Shown: positions 25,048 through 35,649 of the stretch, in pieces
How positions within the stretch are numbered: position 1 is the first letter of the stretch
Layout: every line of letters starts with the position of its first letter
Assembly (NCBI RefSeq): GCF_006517625.1
Contig: NZ_VHQI01000005.1
Coordinates: 310,341-374,340 of the forward strand
Length of the DNA stretch: 64,000 nucleotides
Source: Mixta tenebrionis
GTDB taxonomy: Bacteria; Pseudomonadota; Gammaproteobacteria; Enterobacterales; Enterobacteriaceae
Direction: 5' to 3'
Translations under genes and position numbers: made by a program
Notes under the pieces: generated by a model
Databases searched by the model: none
What the model saw: only the letters and a program-made list of their open reading frames with translations
Told to the model about the DNA's origin: nothing

Positions 25048-26668
25048 TGATATTCACGACGTCAGCACGCAGGCCGCCGCGCCGGCGTCCTCCGCCTCCG
25101 GCTCCTCGTGGCAGCCGCTGCGCCAGCCGGTGTTCCGTATGCTGTGGATCGCCACGGTGGTATCGAATATCGGTTCATGGATGAACGACGTTGGAGTGAA
25201 CTGGGCGATGCTGACGCTCAGCGCCAGTCCGCTGTCGGTGGCGCTGGTGCAGGCCGCCAGCAGCCTGCCGATGTTTCTCTTCGCCCTGCCCTCAGGCGTA
25301 ATGGCCGATATCGTCGACCGCCGTAAATATCTGCTTTTTTCGCAGCTGTGGGTATTTATCGCTGCCGCCGGACTTACCGTGCTGTCGCTGCTCGGCATGG
25401 TGACGCCGTTAGTGCTGCTGGCGGCGGCCTTCCTGCTCAGCGCCGGAGCCGCAATGAGTTCGCCGCCTTTTCAGGCGATCGTGCCGGATCTGGTGGCGAA
25501 AAACGAGCTGGGCGCGGCGATTGCGCTGAATTCGCTGGGAATTAATATCAGCCGCGCCATCGGCCCGGCGCTGGGCGGCCTGATTTTGTCGCTCTCCGGC
25601 CCGTGGATGGTGTTTTTGCTGAACGCGCTGTCGGTGCTGGGCGTGGCCTGGGTGCTGTGGCGCTGGCAGGCGGAGCCGGCCATTCAGCGCCTGCCGCCGG
25701 AGCACTTTTTCCCGGCGGTACGTGCCGGACTGCGCTACGTACATGCCGCGCCGGTGCTGCGCAACGTGCTGGCGCGCACCGTAGCGTTCTTTCTGTTCGG
25801 CAGCGCAGGCTGGGCGCTGCTGCCGCTGGTGGCGCGCCGCGAGCTCGGTCTGGGCCCCGGCGGCTACGGCATCATGCTTGCCTGCATCGGCCTGGGAGCG
25901 ATCTGCGGCGCCGTGCTGCTGCCGCGTCTGCGTCAACGCTTCAATCCCGATCGCCTGATGGTGCTGGCCAGCCTGCTGTTCGCCGCGACGATGCTGGCGC
26001 TGGCCTTTGTGCGCCACTTCTGGCTGCTGAACGCCTGTGAATTCTTTACCGGCTTCGCCTGGATTGCGGTGCTCTCCACGCTGAACCTCGGCGCGCAGCG
26101 CAGCGCGGCGAAATGGGTTAAGGCGCGGGCGCTGGCGGTCTACCTGACCGTTTTCTTCGGCGCAATGACGACAGGCAGCGCTATCTGGGGACAGCTCGCC
26201 GCGCACTTTTCCATTCCCGTTTCACTGAGCATCGCCGCCTTCGGCATGGTACTCGGCTGCTTCACGGTCTTCCGCTGGCGGCTGAATAAAGATCCCGATC
26301 TTAATCTGGAGATCAGCGGGATCGCGGAAAACGCGCCGCAGCAGGCCATCGCCCATCAGCGTGGCCCGGTAATGGTGATCTATGAATATCAGATCGATGC
26401 GCAGGACGCGCACGCCTTTACGCTCTGCGTGCAAGAGATTCGCCGGGTACGGCGGCGCGGCGGCGCTCTCAGCTGGGCGGTTTATCAGGATGTTCAGCGC
26501 CCCGGCCTGTTTGTGGAAACCTTTGTTGTCGGCTCATGGATCGAACATCTCAGGCAGCATGAACGCCATACGATGAACGATTTAAAGATTCAAAATCGCG
26601 TACAGGCTTTTCATCGCGGCGGGCAGCCGCCCGCAGTGCGCTATCTTATCGCGCCCGGTAAAGCCTAA
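25034..26668 (+). CDS. MFS exporter of the transmembrane secretion effector (EntS-like) family
   Basis: A 544-residue major facilitator of the MFS_3/EntS-like group. About twelve helices span residues 30-415, with the motif 'GVMADIVDRRKYLL' in the first cytoplasmic loop. The C-terminal about 100 residues ('VMVIYEYQIDAQDAHAFTLCVQEIRRVRRRGGALSWAVYQD') form a soluble ferredoxin-like/monooxygenase-type domain, which is normal for this long subfamily. AAGGATAT precedes the ATG. Possibly exports the product or substrate of the adjacent hydrolases. Confidence 0.88.
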   Translation: MAQVNDIHDVSTQAAAPASSASGSSWQPLRQPVFRMLWIATVVSNIGSWMNDVGVNWAMLTLSASPLSVALVQAASSLPMFLFALPSGVMADIVDRRKYLLFSQLWVFIAAAGLTVLSLLGMVTPLVLLAAAFLLSAGAAMSSPPFQAIVPDLVAKNELGAAIALNSLGINISRAIGPALGGLILSLSGPWMVFLLNALSVLGVAWVLWRWQAEPAIQRLPPEHFFPAVRAGLRYVHAAPVLRNVLARTVAFFLFGSAGWALLPLVARRELGLGPGGYGIMLACIGLGAICGAVLLPRLRQRFNPDRLMVLASLLFAATMLALAFVRHFWLLNACEFFTGFAWIAVLSTLNLGAQRSAAKWVKARALAVYLTVFFGAMTTGSAIWGQLAAHFSIPVSLSIAAFGMVLGCFTVFRWRLNKDPDLNLEISGIAENAPQQAIAHQRGPVMVIYEYQIDAQDAHAFTLCVQEIRRVRRRGGALSWAVYQDVQRPGLFVETFVVGSWIEHLRQHERHTMNDLKIQNRVQAFHRGGQPPAVRYLIAPGKA

Positions 26669-26714
26669 CCCGCGCCCGTTAACCTTGTTCAATCATAAAA
26701 ATGAGGATGTAGAT

Positions 26715-27536
26715 ATGAGTATGTTCAGGACGCAGGATGGCACTCAGCTTTATTACAAAGACTGGGGTACAGGCAAGCCGGTGCTGTTCAGCCACGGCTG
26801 GCCGCTGGATGCTGATATGTGGGACAGCCAGCTTAATTTCCTTGCCGAACGCGGCTATCGCGCCATCGCCTTCGACCGCCGCGGCTTTGGCCGCTCGGAG
26901 CAGCCGTGGCAGGGCTACGATTACGATACCTTCGCTTCTGATATCAACGATCTGATCGAGCATCTGGATCTGCATGATGTAACGCTGGTCGGCTTCTCCA
27001 TGGGCGGCGGCGACGTGACGCGCTATATTGGCCGCTACGGCAGCGCGCGCGTTTCGGCGCTGGCGCTGCTGGGCGCGGTTACGCCCATTTTCGGCAAGGC
27101 CGACGACTATCCGCAAGGCGTCGATTTAAGCGTTTTTGCCGGTATCCGTGACGGGCTGTTGAAAGATCGCGCGCAGTTTATCAGCGATTTCTCCTCGGTT
27201 TTCTATGGCACCAACGCCGGACAGACGGTTTCCGCAGGCGTGCTGACGCAGACGCTGAATATCGCCCTGCTCGCTTCGTTGAAGGGAACTCTTGACTGCG
27301 TTACCGCCTTTTCCGAAACCGATTTCCGCGGCGATATAGCGAAAATTGATGTGCCGACGCTGGTGATTCACGGCAGCAACGATCAGGTGGTGCCGTTTGA
27401 AACTACCGGCAAGGTGGCGGCGGAAACCATCCGCAACGCGGAACTGAAGGTGTATGACAATGCGCCGCACGGTTTCGCGGTGACGCATCAGGATCAGCTG
27501 AATAACGATCTGCTGGCTTTCTTACAGGCGCGGTAA
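26715..27536 (+). CDS. Alpha/beta hydrolase, non-heme chloroperoxidase type
   Basis: A 273-residue alpha/beta hydrolase matching the length of bacterial cofactor-free haloperoxidases and esterases. The oxyanion region is 'FSHGWPLDADMW', the nucleophile Ser95 is in 'GFSMGGG', Asp in 'HGSNDQVVPF' and His in 'NAPHGFAV'. Members catalyse perhydrolysis or ester hydrolysis. The ATG at 26715 is chosen after AGGATG; an earlier in-frame start would add an unlikely tail. Last gene of the amidohydrolase operon; 46 bases separate it from the MFS gene. Confidence 0.92.
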   Translation: MSMFRTQDGTQLYYKDWGTGKPVLFSHGWPLDADMWDSQLNFLAERGYRAIAFDRRGFGRSEQPWQGYDYDTFASDINDLIEHLDLHDVTLVGFSMGGGDVTRYIGRYGSARVSALALLGAVTPIFGKADDYPQGVDLSVFAGIRDGLLKDRAQFISDFSSVFYGTNAGQTVSAGVLTQTLNIALLASLKGTLDCVTAFSETDFRGDIAKIDVPTLVIHGSNDQVVPFETTGKVAAETIRNAELKVYDNAPHGFAVTHQDQLNNDLLAFLQAR

Positions 27537-27846
27537 ATCAGAACGGCTATGTCACCTGCGCGGACACCCAAGCTAAACAGCAGGCGACATGGTACCTTGA
27601 GCAAAGCGTCCCGCGCCACGGACGGCGCGGGCCGAGCGGTCATGGATGACATTTTTGCGTCTTTGCGAACGGACCATGTCACCTGCGCGGGCGCCTCGTA
27701 ATTATTCCGCATGTTCGAAGTAACGACCATAGATATGATGAATTTTTTTAAATTAAGAACGGAGGATAATCAAAGTTTAAAATAAAAAATTCCCATTATA
27801 AAAATATACATACTCTTTATTACCGAAATACATTTTATTTATAAAG
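27537..27846. other. Boundary region: repeat copy B and left end of the AT-rich island
   Basis: The first 160 bases are the dispersed repeat (separate entry). At about 27,700 the base composition changes abruptly to AT-rich and stays so for 17 kb. No integrase, tRNA or insertion sequence end is visible. Confidence 0.6.
27541..27695. repeat. Dispersed intergenic repeat, copy B
   Basis: Same plan as copy A at 12065-12236. A unit begins GAACGGCTATGTCACCTGCGCGG, has GAGCAAAGCGTCCCGCGCC (27599-27617) and GCGTCTTTGC, and is followed at once by the start of a second unit GAACGGACCATGTCACCTGCGCGG. Relative to copy A it carries about 23 extra bases between the two inner blocks. Confidence 0.75.
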
Positions 27847-28596
27847 TTAAAAACCTGTATGGTAAACTATATAACTTCTAAGGTACCACATGAAATCCTT
27901 TGATAAAAAATTTCTATTACGATAGCCTCCAAAATGCGTCGCTTTTATATCTGGATAATAAATAATGTTATACCCATTTCGCTTAGCTCTACGACAAATA
28001 TCGACATCTTCAAAATACATGAAATACTTTTCGTCAAACCCACCTAACTTTTCATACACTGAACTTTTAAAAAGCAAAAATGATCCTGCAGCCCAATCCA
28101 CACAGGTTGCTTGATGAATTTTATTTTTATCATATTCACATGGGTGTTTTTTAGAAAAAAAAGCGATAGCCGGCGTAAGAATATCAGGGAATTTTTTTAT
28201 CGAACCTTCTGGTTTAGCCAGCGCTAAGTCTTTATGTAAATTAATAGTGCAAATATTTTCATCACTAACAATAGCATTTTTCATTAGATGAAATATGCTT
28301 TCACACGAGACAACAACATCGGGATTAAGAATTAAAAAATAATCATCACCTTTCATCCCTAATTCTTTCTTGCAATATTCAAAAACGATATTGTTATTTC
28401 TACCGAAACCACATGAGTATTGTTCATCAATGATATGTATGCGGTTTTTATCTGCAAATGTATATAGCTGCTGGGTACATTTTGTGTTGCATTTAATTAT
28501 GACCTCATGGTCATGACTCAATAAAGACAGAACGTTATTTTCGACAATCATTTTATCACTATTGTGACTTATCGTCGAAATGAATAAGCGCATCAT
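27847..28596 (-). CDS. GT2 glycosyltransferase, WbbL-like rhamnosyltransferase
   Basis: A 249-residue family-2 glycosyltransferase. 'GFGRNNNIVFEYC', 'DDYFLILNPDVVV' (the DXD-like NPD), 'DWAAGSFLLFKSSVYEKLGGFDEKYFMYFEDVDICRRAKRNGYNIIYYP' parallel E. coli WbbL, the dTDP-rhamnose:GlcNAc-PP-lipid rhamnosyltransferase. This fits the dTDP-rhamnose genes in the same operon. It is slightly shorter than WbbL at the C-terminus. Last gene of the operon; GAGGT precedes the start. Confidence 0.85.
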   Translation of the reverse strand: MMRLFISTISHNSDKMIVENNVLSLLSHDHEVIIKCNTKCTQQLYTFADKNRIHIIDEQYSCGFGRNNNIVFEYCKKELGMKGDDYFLILNPDVVVSCESIFHLMKNAIVSDENICTINLHKDLALAKPEGSIKKFPDILTPAIAFFSKKHPCEYDKNKIHQATCVDWAAGSFLLFKSSVYEKLGGFDEKYFMYFEDVDICRRAKRNGYNIIYYPDIKATHFGGYRNRNFLSKDFMWYLRSYIVYHTGF

Positions 28597-28631
28597 GCTT
28601 TTAATACCTCATTACAGCAAATACTAAAAAT

Positions 28632-29534
28632 TCACCTATAAACAAAGTAAATAATTTTTTTGAAAAAATTTAGATTACTAAAATCATAATTACCATCGAA
28701 ATAAACATATAGACCATCTAATTTTTTAATTCGGGAAAAAACTTTTTGGGCCTGGTTTAATTGATAAACATAATTTTTTATTTTTTTAGCTGCTCTAAAA
28801 ACATACTTAATTTTCCACACACAATTACTGGTTCTCAACGCACCTATTTGATTACAATTATGTTGTCGATAATATATTAAAGGTTTATCTATATGTTTTG
28901 AAATACCATAATACCTTGCCATAATAGCTACCCACCAATCATGCATACAGATTGAGTTATTAGCAATGTATGTTATTGATTCTAAAATCAAATCACGAAG
29001 CTTTCCGTTTATACATGAAGAAGCCCCTTGTACACAGTTCTCCAGCAAAATTGAATCATCATTCAAAACATCAATATTTAAACCTGCATAGTTAATGAAA
29101 CTCTTGCTCAATATATTAAGATGAGAGTCGACAACATATGCATCAGAAAATAAGAGAATTGGTTTTTTACTATCCAATTGATAAAAGGCATCAGCGAAAC
29201 ATGAAACTTTATCATCTAACCATACATCATCTTGATCAGAAAAGAAAAGATGTTCTGCAGTAGAATATTTCATTCCGTAAATAAAATTATTAGCTATGCC
29301 CGCTTGTGGACCACGTATAATTTGATAACGGGTATATGAATGTCGATCAAAACAAATTTTACATTTTTCTATAGTTTGATCTGTAGATCCATCATCAGAA
29401 ATAATGATTTTTACTGGTTTTATAACTTGCTTTAAGATACTTGAAATTTGTTCATCAATATAGGTAGCACCATTAAAGGTACAAATTAAGACATCATACT
29501 CGAACGTTTCTTTCAATTCAGGTGTTTTGTCCAT
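28632..29534 (-). CDS. GT2 glycosyltransferase
   Basis: A 300-residue GT-A glycosyltransferase. The N-terminal nucleotide-binding region is 'DVLICTFNGATYIDEQISSILKQ' and 'IIISDDGSTDQT'; the metal site is 'FFSDQDDVW' (DXDD); the acceptor region has 'CMHDWWVAIMARYYG' with the 'HDWW' motif common in rhamnosyltransferase-like enzymes of O-antigen loci. It starts three bases after the preceding gene, so it is co-translated. Donor sugar not certain: dTDP-Rha or dTDP-Fuc3N derivative. Confidence 0.85.
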   Translation of the reverse strand: MDKTPELKETFEYDVLICTFNGATYIDEQISSILKQVIKPVKIIISDDGSTDQTIEKCKICFDRHSYTRYQIIRGPQAGIANNFIYGMKYSTAEHLFFSDQDDVWLDDKVSCFADAFYQLDSKKPILLFSDAYVVDSHLNILSKSFINYAGLNIDVLNDDSILLENCVQGASSCINGKLRDLILESITYIANNSICMHDWWVAIMARYYGISKHIDKPLIYYRQHNCNQIGALRTSNCVWKIKYVFRAAKKIKNYVYQLNQAQKVFSRIKKLDGLYVYFDGNYDFSNLNFFKKIIYFVYR

Positions 29535-29537
29535 AAT

Positions 29538-31028
29538 TTAAAAATTCATATGTATTTTAAATAAATAAATTTTAAATCGCCTGGTACCTTTATCGAAGTA
29601 AGTTGATAATTTAATCCAATTCCGAAAAGAGAACAAAAATCTTTCTCTGGTATTAAATAATAATATAAACTCATCAAGTAAAGTAAATTGTTTCCAGGCT
29701 ATATTTGTATAACATATTTTACGTGATTTTTTATACCTATCGGCCAACTGAAAAGTTTTTTCAACTCGGTCCTGCCACAGTAATAAATTCTGGCAATTTT
29801 TAAAACTCTCTGAGATACGATGGCTTAGATAGTCACTATAATCATTATCATTAAGTATTTTATTCGTTTTTTCAATTAATTCAGTCGGTGAATGGCAAAA
29901 TGAATCCGTTTCATATGTATAATCGAGATGACCAGTAACACATTTTAAGGAAAGCGTCGTTTTTTTTAAAATGACTGTATCGCCAAGAGCAGTACCTCCA
30001 CTCATTGGGAAACTATCAACAATAAGTTCGCTTTTATTAATGTAATTCCAATATTTATCACCAATCACTCTGCCTAAAAAAACAACCCTGCCATTATATT
30101 TTCCAGACAGCTGCTGCCATTCAGGATAATCCTCTTCAGTTGGGCCAATGATATTAAAAATAACATCTTTGCGTGTCTGCAAAATGCTATTCATATAATC
30201 ATAAAAAGAAAACTGCCCCGGGATAGCCAGATACTTATGAGGCATTCCAATACTGGTGATAATCTTCACGTCACTGGTGACATGAGGTTTTACTGACAAT
30301 GTATCGTTGCTAACATCACTTGCAGGTATTCCTAATACAAAATTATTAGTAATTCCTCTATATTCTTCTGAAAAACGTTTTCCCCATGAGCGCGTTTCAC
30401 AGATGAGATGCGCAATTCTTATCCCCACCCAGAATAAATGGTCTGCATGATTATATAATATAATCGTTCTGGGGAAATCATCTGAACCAAAAGCCAGAAG
30501 AGGTATAATATCATCCATATGAGTATGAAGGACTATTCGTTCATATTTGATGGCGATACGCCTCAATGTTAGCGCATTATAAATATCAAAAAAAATGTGT
30601 CCAGCCGAGTAAATATCACCTCCCGTTTCTTTTGTGTTACGGTAAAAAACATCAGGAATTTTGTTTTTTTTCATTCGGGTAAAATATACTGAATGTTTTT
30701 CTCCTTTTGCGTGATATTTTATCCATCTTTCAACCACTTTCGAATGCCCACCAACGCTGTAGCATTCGCTAACAACATGCAAAACTGAGTTTTTTTGACA
30801 GATCGTAGGTAAATTTAATTTTATTTTTTTGGCGCATGAAATGAAAAATTCTTCTATTTCAGGAGAAGTATATGCGCCAATGCTTCCTCTGGTTGCTAAC
30901 TTAAGCGCCTTCTTATAAAGAAAATACTTCTTTAATCGGAGTTTTGCTGACCGAGCCCGGTCTATAATTTTATTAAAATGGGCTCGGTTTCCTTCCAGAG
31001 AAACTGCGATCTTATCCTTGGTAAGCAT
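29538..31028 (-). CDS. GT-B-fold glycosyltransferase
   Basis: A 496-residue protein. The central part reads as a GT-B enzyme: '[22 protein letters not shown]' (N-domain glycine-rich loop) and, in the C-domain, '[12 protein letters not shown]', '[14 protein letters not shown]', '[43 protein letters not shown]'. The last segment resembles the donor site of GT4/GT41-like transferases. The extra 60-residue N-terminus and 80-residue C-terminus are rich in basic and aromatic residues and may bind membrane. Starts inside the 3' end of fdtB. Donor unknown. Confidence 0.75.
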   Translation of the reverse strand: MLTKDKIAVSLEGNRAHFNKIIDRARSAKLRLKKYFLYKKALKLATRGSIGAYTSPEIEEFFISCAKKIKLNLPTICQKNSVLHVVSECYSVGGHSKVVERWIKYHAKGEKHSVYFTRMKKNKIPDVFYRNTKETGGDIYSAGHIFFDIYNALTLRRIAIKYERIVLHTHMDDIIPLLAFGSDDFPRTIILYNHADHLFWVGIRIAHLICETRSWGKRFSEEYRGITNNFVLGIPASDVSNDTLSVKPHVTSDVKIITSIGMPHKYLAIPGQFSFYDYMNSILQTRKDVIFNIIGPTEEDYPEWQQLSGKYNGRVVFLGRVIGDKYWNYINKSELIVDSFPMSGGTALGDTVILKKTTLSLKCVTGHLDYTYETDSFCHSPTELIEKTNKILNDNDYSDYLSHRISESFKNCQNLLLWQDRVEKTFQLADRYKKSRKICYTNIAWKQFTLLDEFILLFNTRERFLFSFRNWIKLSTYFDKGTRRFKIYLFKIHMNF

Positions 31029-32103
31029 TAATCAGACTCACAACTTTTTCTACATCCGCCATATTCATTACCGGACTAATTGGTAATGATACTTCTTCAA
31101 GATGTATTTTTTCCGTTACCGGAAATTGTAGCTTTTCCCATTCTCTGTACGCACCCTGTTTATGTGGAGGAATGGGATAATGTATCAAGGTTTCCACCTT
31201 ATTTTCTTTGAGATAATTAATGAATTTTTCACGAGAGGCAACACGAATAGCAAAAACATGCCACACATGAGATAATCGATCACAACAAACAGGCAAAGTG
31301 ATTAAACTATTTTTAATATTCCCCAGGTAAAACTCAGCAATAGTTCTGCGATACTCATTTTCTTCATCAAGGAAAGGTAATTTAACATTCAGTATCGCAG
31401 CCTGCAGTTCATCCAAACGTGAATTTATGCCCTTATATATATTATGATATTTTATTTCCGAACCATAATTAGCTAAAATTTTCACATTTTTATACAACTC
31501 AAAATCATTTGTAGTGATTCCGCCTGCATCGCCTAAAGCACCAAGATTTTTCCCCGGATAGAATGAAAAAGCACCAGCATCCCCCAAATTGCCTACTCTA
31601 CGTTCTTGATAGATAGCTCCATGTGCTTGTGCGCAGTCTTCAATAATTTTTAGATCATATTTTTTTGCCAAGCGCCATATTTTTTCCATCTGAACCGCTT
31701 GTCCATAAAGATGGACGACTAAGATAGCTTTTGTCTTTTCAGTAATTTTTTCTTCTATCAAATCAGCATCAATATTATATGTTATAATATTCGGCTCAAC
31801 CAGAACAGGTTTACAACCATTTTCTGATATAGCCAGAATAGAAGCAATATATGTATTTGCCGGTACAATAATTTCATCTCCGGCACCAAAACCATAAGCT
31901 TTTATGATTAAATTTATCGCATCAAGGCCATTAGCCACTCCAACAAAATATTTAGTCCCACAAAACTCAGAAAATTTTTCACTAAAGTCTTTATTTTTAT
32001 TTCCTAACAAGTACCATCCACTATCAAGCACCTCTTCGATAGCACAAGAAATATGAGCTCTGTACTTTTCATTTATTTTTTTTAAATCTAAAAATTTAAT
32101 CAT
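31012..32103 (-). CDS. fdtB: dTDP-3-amino-3,6-dideoxyhexose aminotransferase, FdtB-like
   Basis: A 363-residue PLP-dependent aminotransferase of the DegT/DnrJ/EryC1/StrS family. PLP-lysine is Lys185 in '[15 protein letters not shown]'; 'EDCAQAHGA' carries the PLP-interacting Asp. Start '[11 protein letters not shown]' and partner FdtA in the operon identify it with FdtB, which makes dTDP-Fuc3N (or, with another isomerase, dTDP-Qui3N). The ATG at 32103 is preferred; ATGs at 32109 and 32133 are also in frame. Overlaps the following transferase gene. Confidence 0.85.
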   Translation of the reverse strand: MIKFLDLKKINEKYRAHISCAIEEVLDSGWYLLGNKNKDFSEKFSEFCGTKYFVGVANGLDAINLIIKAYGFGAGDEIIVPANTYIASILAISENGCKPVLVEPNIITYNIDADLIEEKITEKTKAILVVHLYGQAVQMEKIWRLAKKYDLKIIEDCAQAHGAIYQERRVGNLGDAGAFSFYPGKNLGALGDAGGITTNDFELYKNVKILANYGSEIKYHNIYKGINSRLDELQAAILNVKLPFLDEENEYRRTIAEFYLGNIKNSLITLPVCCDRLSHVWHVFAIRVASREKFINYLKENKVETLIHYPIPPHKQGAYREWEKLQFPVTEKIHLEEVSLPISPVMNMADVEKVVSLINAYQG

Positions 32104-32116
32104 TTTCATCTCAACA

Positions 32117-34666
32117 TCAATTGGGTTCAGCAATTAGCATCGTGTCAACAATAACAGACTTATCAGAAGGCTTTCTTATTTTAAATGTATAGCCCAAATC
32201 ATAATTTTCAATTATGGTTTTTATTTTAAAAAAGTCTTGTGCACTATGATAAATACTTATAATTAAAATTGGTTTTTGATTGCGAATAGTTTTTTCTGCC
32301 CCACTGAGAAACTTCTTCTCAAACCCTTCAATGTCAACTTTTATCAGGCCAACATCTATCCCCATTTTATCTACATAGTTATCAAGCGTAATAACTCTAA
32401 CGTTTTCTGTAACTTCGCTTTCTGAGCATTCAAACTCAAACGTAGAAAAGTCATCATTAACAGCAATATTAAGGTTTTCCTCTTTATCGCCAAGGGCAAT
32501 TTTATTCAAAATAACATTATTAATGTTGTTTTCTATAATAGTTTTTTTTGCCAATTCATACATCCTGGATGTCGGCTCAAAAACGTGGACTTTATCGCTT
32601 GTCTCTTTAGAAAAAATTAGCGCGGAATCACCAAAACTTCCGCCAACATCGATGATCGCCTTATTCCTGACAAACTTTAATCCTGACAGTTCATCTATAA
32701 AATATTTATAATAAAAGATAGTTGTAGTAATCAAATTTATCGGAATAATATATTTACCATAAGCGTAATATTCGTTATTAAGTTTTATAATGCTTGAAGC
32801 ATGCTGATCTTCTATCTTTTTAAGTGCATGTTTTTCTTCGCTGGTAAAATGAAAGAAACTGGTTTTGTGCTTACGGTATTTTTGGACTCTGGAAATTATT
32901 CTATTTACAATATAAATGCTTTCATCATCCAAACCTGAAATAAGTTTTATATAATCACTTTTAATATCCCCACAAAAATACTCAAAAGATTTTTCAGATA
33001 GTATTTTTTCACAAGTATCCATTTGCTGGATTTGATTGTTTCTTAGTAGCTCGATGCTTGCTTTAATGTCTAAGCATTTTTTCTCCAGAGCACCATGCAA
33101 TGCAACAGATTCTTCACAGGAGCAATTATCGTTATTGCAACATAATTTATTCAACTGCAGTAAAAGAGTTTCCACCTGCTCTTTTAACTTAATATAATCG
33201 CCTGTTGCCACTTTTTCAACAAGTTGTTTTTTGATAGCTTTGATATCTTTATTTATTTCTTGTTGGCCATAGTTAATTAAGTTTGCAAGATGTTGTCCCA
33301 TTAACGTAATTTGATTTCGCGACCGACTTAATAAGCGATACTTGAATTTTTTTCTGCCAACATGGCAAATTTCAAAACAAGGAACACCCATAAAATATAG
33401 TCTTTTCCATTGCTGGTCAGGCATAGGTCTAAAGTGAAACAACTTAATGATATTCAGAAAACGTGCATAAATGAAACCATTTTTTTCGCGGTAAATATCA
33501 AAAATCTCATAATCCATTAACTTGATTTTTTTTATAATTTGAGAAAAATTTTCTGTCGCCTTAATAAAATCACGATAAGTAAGAGATGATTTTGATAACA
33601 TACTTACGAATGGTTTAATCGTATGATCAATACTATGATGAGTTATATAGTATTGATACGCCTTTTGACCAAGTTGCGTTTTTTTTTCTCGAACATATAC
33701 ATCATCAAAAATCTCACATAACGGAATCGGAGAAAGATTTAACTTCTGAAACTGATCTTCATACCATCCTAAACAGTAACCTTGCGTATCATGTAGATAA
33801 ACATAGCTATTACAATTTATAGGATGTATATTATGTGGGATAATGACAGATGGAAGTGAAAGCGCAGCGCCTTCAAGGACAGATGTTCCCATAGCAAAAA
33901 GTATATCAACTTTCTGAGCCAAATATGAGTCAAGCTCTGCGCTTGAAAGAGTACCAACAAAGATAATGTTAGATTTCTTATAATTCTCTCTTAATATAAG
34001 CTTCTTTTCTGGTCCATCCCCTATTATATGAACGTTAACTTTATTGCTAATTTCAAGCAATTCTATATTATCCAATAAATTCAAAAGACTGTATATTTTA
34101 TCCGTACACAATCTTCCCAGTACAGCCACATTATAATTTTCCGCTGATATAATATTTTTACAAGCTTTAATTTTTTTCGTAGGCAAACTTATTGGCACAA
34201 TATCTTTATTGAATGTGATTTGAGCCGTGTTCTGTCCTAACCTATGCGACTCGTCACAAAAGAAAACAGAAGAACTGTTACGAATAAGATTAAGAAATAC
34301 ACTCATATCTTGTTCGGAAATACGCCAGTTATTGTAAAGAGTTGATATACAACACATGTGCCAATTAATAAATATCAATTTACTATCAGGATGTAAACAG
34401 GGAATCCAACCTGCAAAGTAAACAGGAGTAATAAGAATAACAGGAGAATCTATCTTTATAGAAAAGTCAGTTTCAGAGACAACAATTTTCTTTACTTTTT
34501 CATTTTGGATAAGGTTGTCAGAAAGACTATTTTCATAATCGGTATAATAAACTTCATAATCAACTGATTCTGCCAATTTATCAGCTAGCCTTGTCAAATA
34601 AATTGGCCCACCGGAAAGCTCTTTCCAGGGGAAATAAAATACAACCTTTATGGGCTTTCCGAGCAT
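32117..34666 (-). CDS. Glycosyltransferase / coiled-coil / FkbM methyltransferase fusion
   Basis: An 849-residue fusion. Residues 1-360 form a GT4-type GT-B transferase ('[23 protein letters not shown]', '[21 protein letters not shown]', '[12 protein letters not shown]', '[20 protein letters not shown]'). Residues about 456-570 are long charged helices with a Cys cluster (about 509-517), predicted coiled coil or helical stalk. Residues about 670-849 are an FkbM-type SAM methyltransferase ('[15 protein letters not shown]', 'VHVFEP', '[10 protein letters not shown]'). The plan resembles chain-terminating enzymes with a ruler-like coiled coil such as WbdD. GAGGAAT precedes the ATG. A terminating or methylating role is inference. 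Confidence 0.82.
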   Translation of the reverse strand: MLGKPIKVVFYFPWKELSGGPIYLTRLADKLAESVDYEVYYTDYENSLSDNLIQNEKVKKIVVSETDFSIKIDSPVILITPVYFAGWIPCLHPDSKLIFINWHMCCISTLYNNWRISEQDMSVFLNLIRNSSSVFFCDESHRLGQNTAQITFNKDIVPISLPTKKIKACKNIISAENYNVAVLGRLCTDKIYSLLNLLDNIELLEISNKVNVHIIGDGPEKKLILRENYKKSNIIFVGTLSSAELDSYLAQKVDILFAMGTSVLEGAALSLPSVIIPHNIHPINCNSYVYLHDTQGYCLGWYEDQFQKLNLSPIPLCEIFDDVYVREKKTQLGQKAYQYYITHHSIDHTIKPFVSMLSKSSLTYRDFIKATENFSQIIKKIKLMDYEIFDIYREKNGFIYARFLNIIKLFHFRPMPDQQWKRLYFMGVPCFEICHVGRKKFKYRLLSRSRNQITLMGQHLANLINYGQQEINKDIKAIKKQLVEKVATGDYIKLKEQVETLLLQLNKLCCNNDNCSCEESVALHGALEKKCLDIKASIELLRNNQIQQMDTCEKILSEKSFEYFCGDIKSDYIKLISGLDDESIYIVNRIISRVQKYRKHKTSFFHFTSEEKHALKKIEDQHASSIIKLNNEYYAYGKYIIPINLITTTIFYYKYFIDELSGLKFVRNKAIIDVGGSFGDSALIFSKETSDKVHVFEPTSRMYELAKKTIIENNINNVILNKIALGDKEENLNIAVNDDFSTFEFECSESEVTENVRVITLDNYVDKMGIDVGLIKVDIEGFEKKFLSGAEKTIRNQKPILIISIYHSAQDFFKIKTIIENYDLGYTFKIRKPSDKSVIVDTMLIAEPN

Positions 34667-34668
34667 TG

Positions 34669-35649
34669 CTATTCCTCGATGAATTCAATAATAAATTTAT
34701 TTGGCAGAACTACAAAGCAGATACGTTTTTTAAAATACACTGAAATCTCAGGCTTTGCCAGGATACGTATCCTTTTATGTTTAATTGTTTCCAACATTGA
34801 GTCAAATTTTTTAATTTTATAAGCAAAATGATAATTTTTGATATTCGCTTCATTCCACTTATCGAGTGTATTTCTACCAGGCAAATTTTCTAAAAGTTCT
34901 AACCTTGGAGAATGGTCGCTAATAATAAATTGACCTCTAATACCCTGGACTTCATCCTTAAATATTTTATCTTCACGCCGGTACCCAAAAGTACGATAAC
35001 TGCTAAACTCTTTTTCTATGTTTGTAGTCGCGACACCTATATGATGAAATTCAATCTCACCGAAAAACTTCCTTAAATTCCTCTTGTATATAAATAAAGA
35101 TTTATCTTCAATAACGTCCTGAATATTATTATAATAATATTCCTTAGTAACATAGTGTTCAACTACATTAAATTGAGCTTCATTTATCTCGACATATTTT
35201 TCAATAACTCCTCGTCTTAACTCATTTAACGAATCATGAAAAGCTACTACAGAGTGATTATCTTCGATTGTACGGCAATAAACTTCCGATAGACCAATAT
35301 ATTCAAAGGATGCCTTAAAAATCAAATCTACACTTTCAATTGCAGCCAGACTTGATTTTTTAATAACCCAGCGCCCCCATTCCCCTTTTCCATCCTGAAT
35401 ATTATAAACACTAATTAAACCTTCTGGCTCACCAGAAAGCAGATTTTCGATCACAAAATAATAATCATTATCCCGCAAAAAGTATTCTCTTATCCACTCT
35501 TCTTGTTGCGCTTTATCTGGAGAAATTTTATTAATGAAACGATTTCTTTCTATATCGTCCAAACGAATATCAATAATAAATTGAGCGTCTGATAATTTTA
35601 CGGGACGAAGTCTGTAAGCGGCACCATCAATAACTATATTATGATTCAT
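34669..35649 (-). CDS. GNAT-VOC fusion, likely acyltransferase for the amino sugar
   Basis: A 326-residue two-domain protein. Residues about 1-180 are a GNAT domain ('LRPVKLSDAQFIIDIRLDDIERNRFINKISPDKAQQEEWI', 'GEWGRWVI', 'VDLIFKASFEYIGLSEVYCRTIEDNHSVVAFHDSL'). Residues about 200-326 are a VOC (glyoxalase/methylmalonyl-CoA epimerase-like) domain starting 'FHHIGVATTNIEKEFSSYRTFGY'. It is encoded directly after the ACP, overlapping it by 11 bases at the ATG at 35649. This suggests transfer of an ACP-bound acyl group to the 3-amino group of Fuc3N, in place of FdtC acetyltransferase. The role of the VOC domain is unclear. Confidence 0.75.
   Translation of the reverse strand: MNHNIVIDGAAYRLRPVKLSDAQFIIDIRLDDIERNRFINKISPDKAQQEEWIREYFLRDNDYYFVIENLLSGEPEGLISVYNIQDGKGEWGRWVIKKSSLAAIESVDLIFKASFEYIGLSEVYCRTIEDNHSVVAFHDSLNELRRGVIEKYVEINEAQFNVVEHYVTKEYYYNNIQDVIEDKSLFIYKRNLRKFFGEIEFHHIGVATTNIEKEFSSYRTFGYRREDKIFKDEVQGIRGQFIISDHSPRLELLENLPGRNTLDKWNEANIKNYHFAYKIKKFDSMLETIKHKRIRILAKPEISVYFKKRICFVVLPNKFIIEFIEE

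Noticed and set aside
26340-26668. C-terminal soluble domain of the MFS exporter as a novel fusion
   Set aside because: This extension is normal in the long MFS_3 (transmembrane secretion effector) subfamily.
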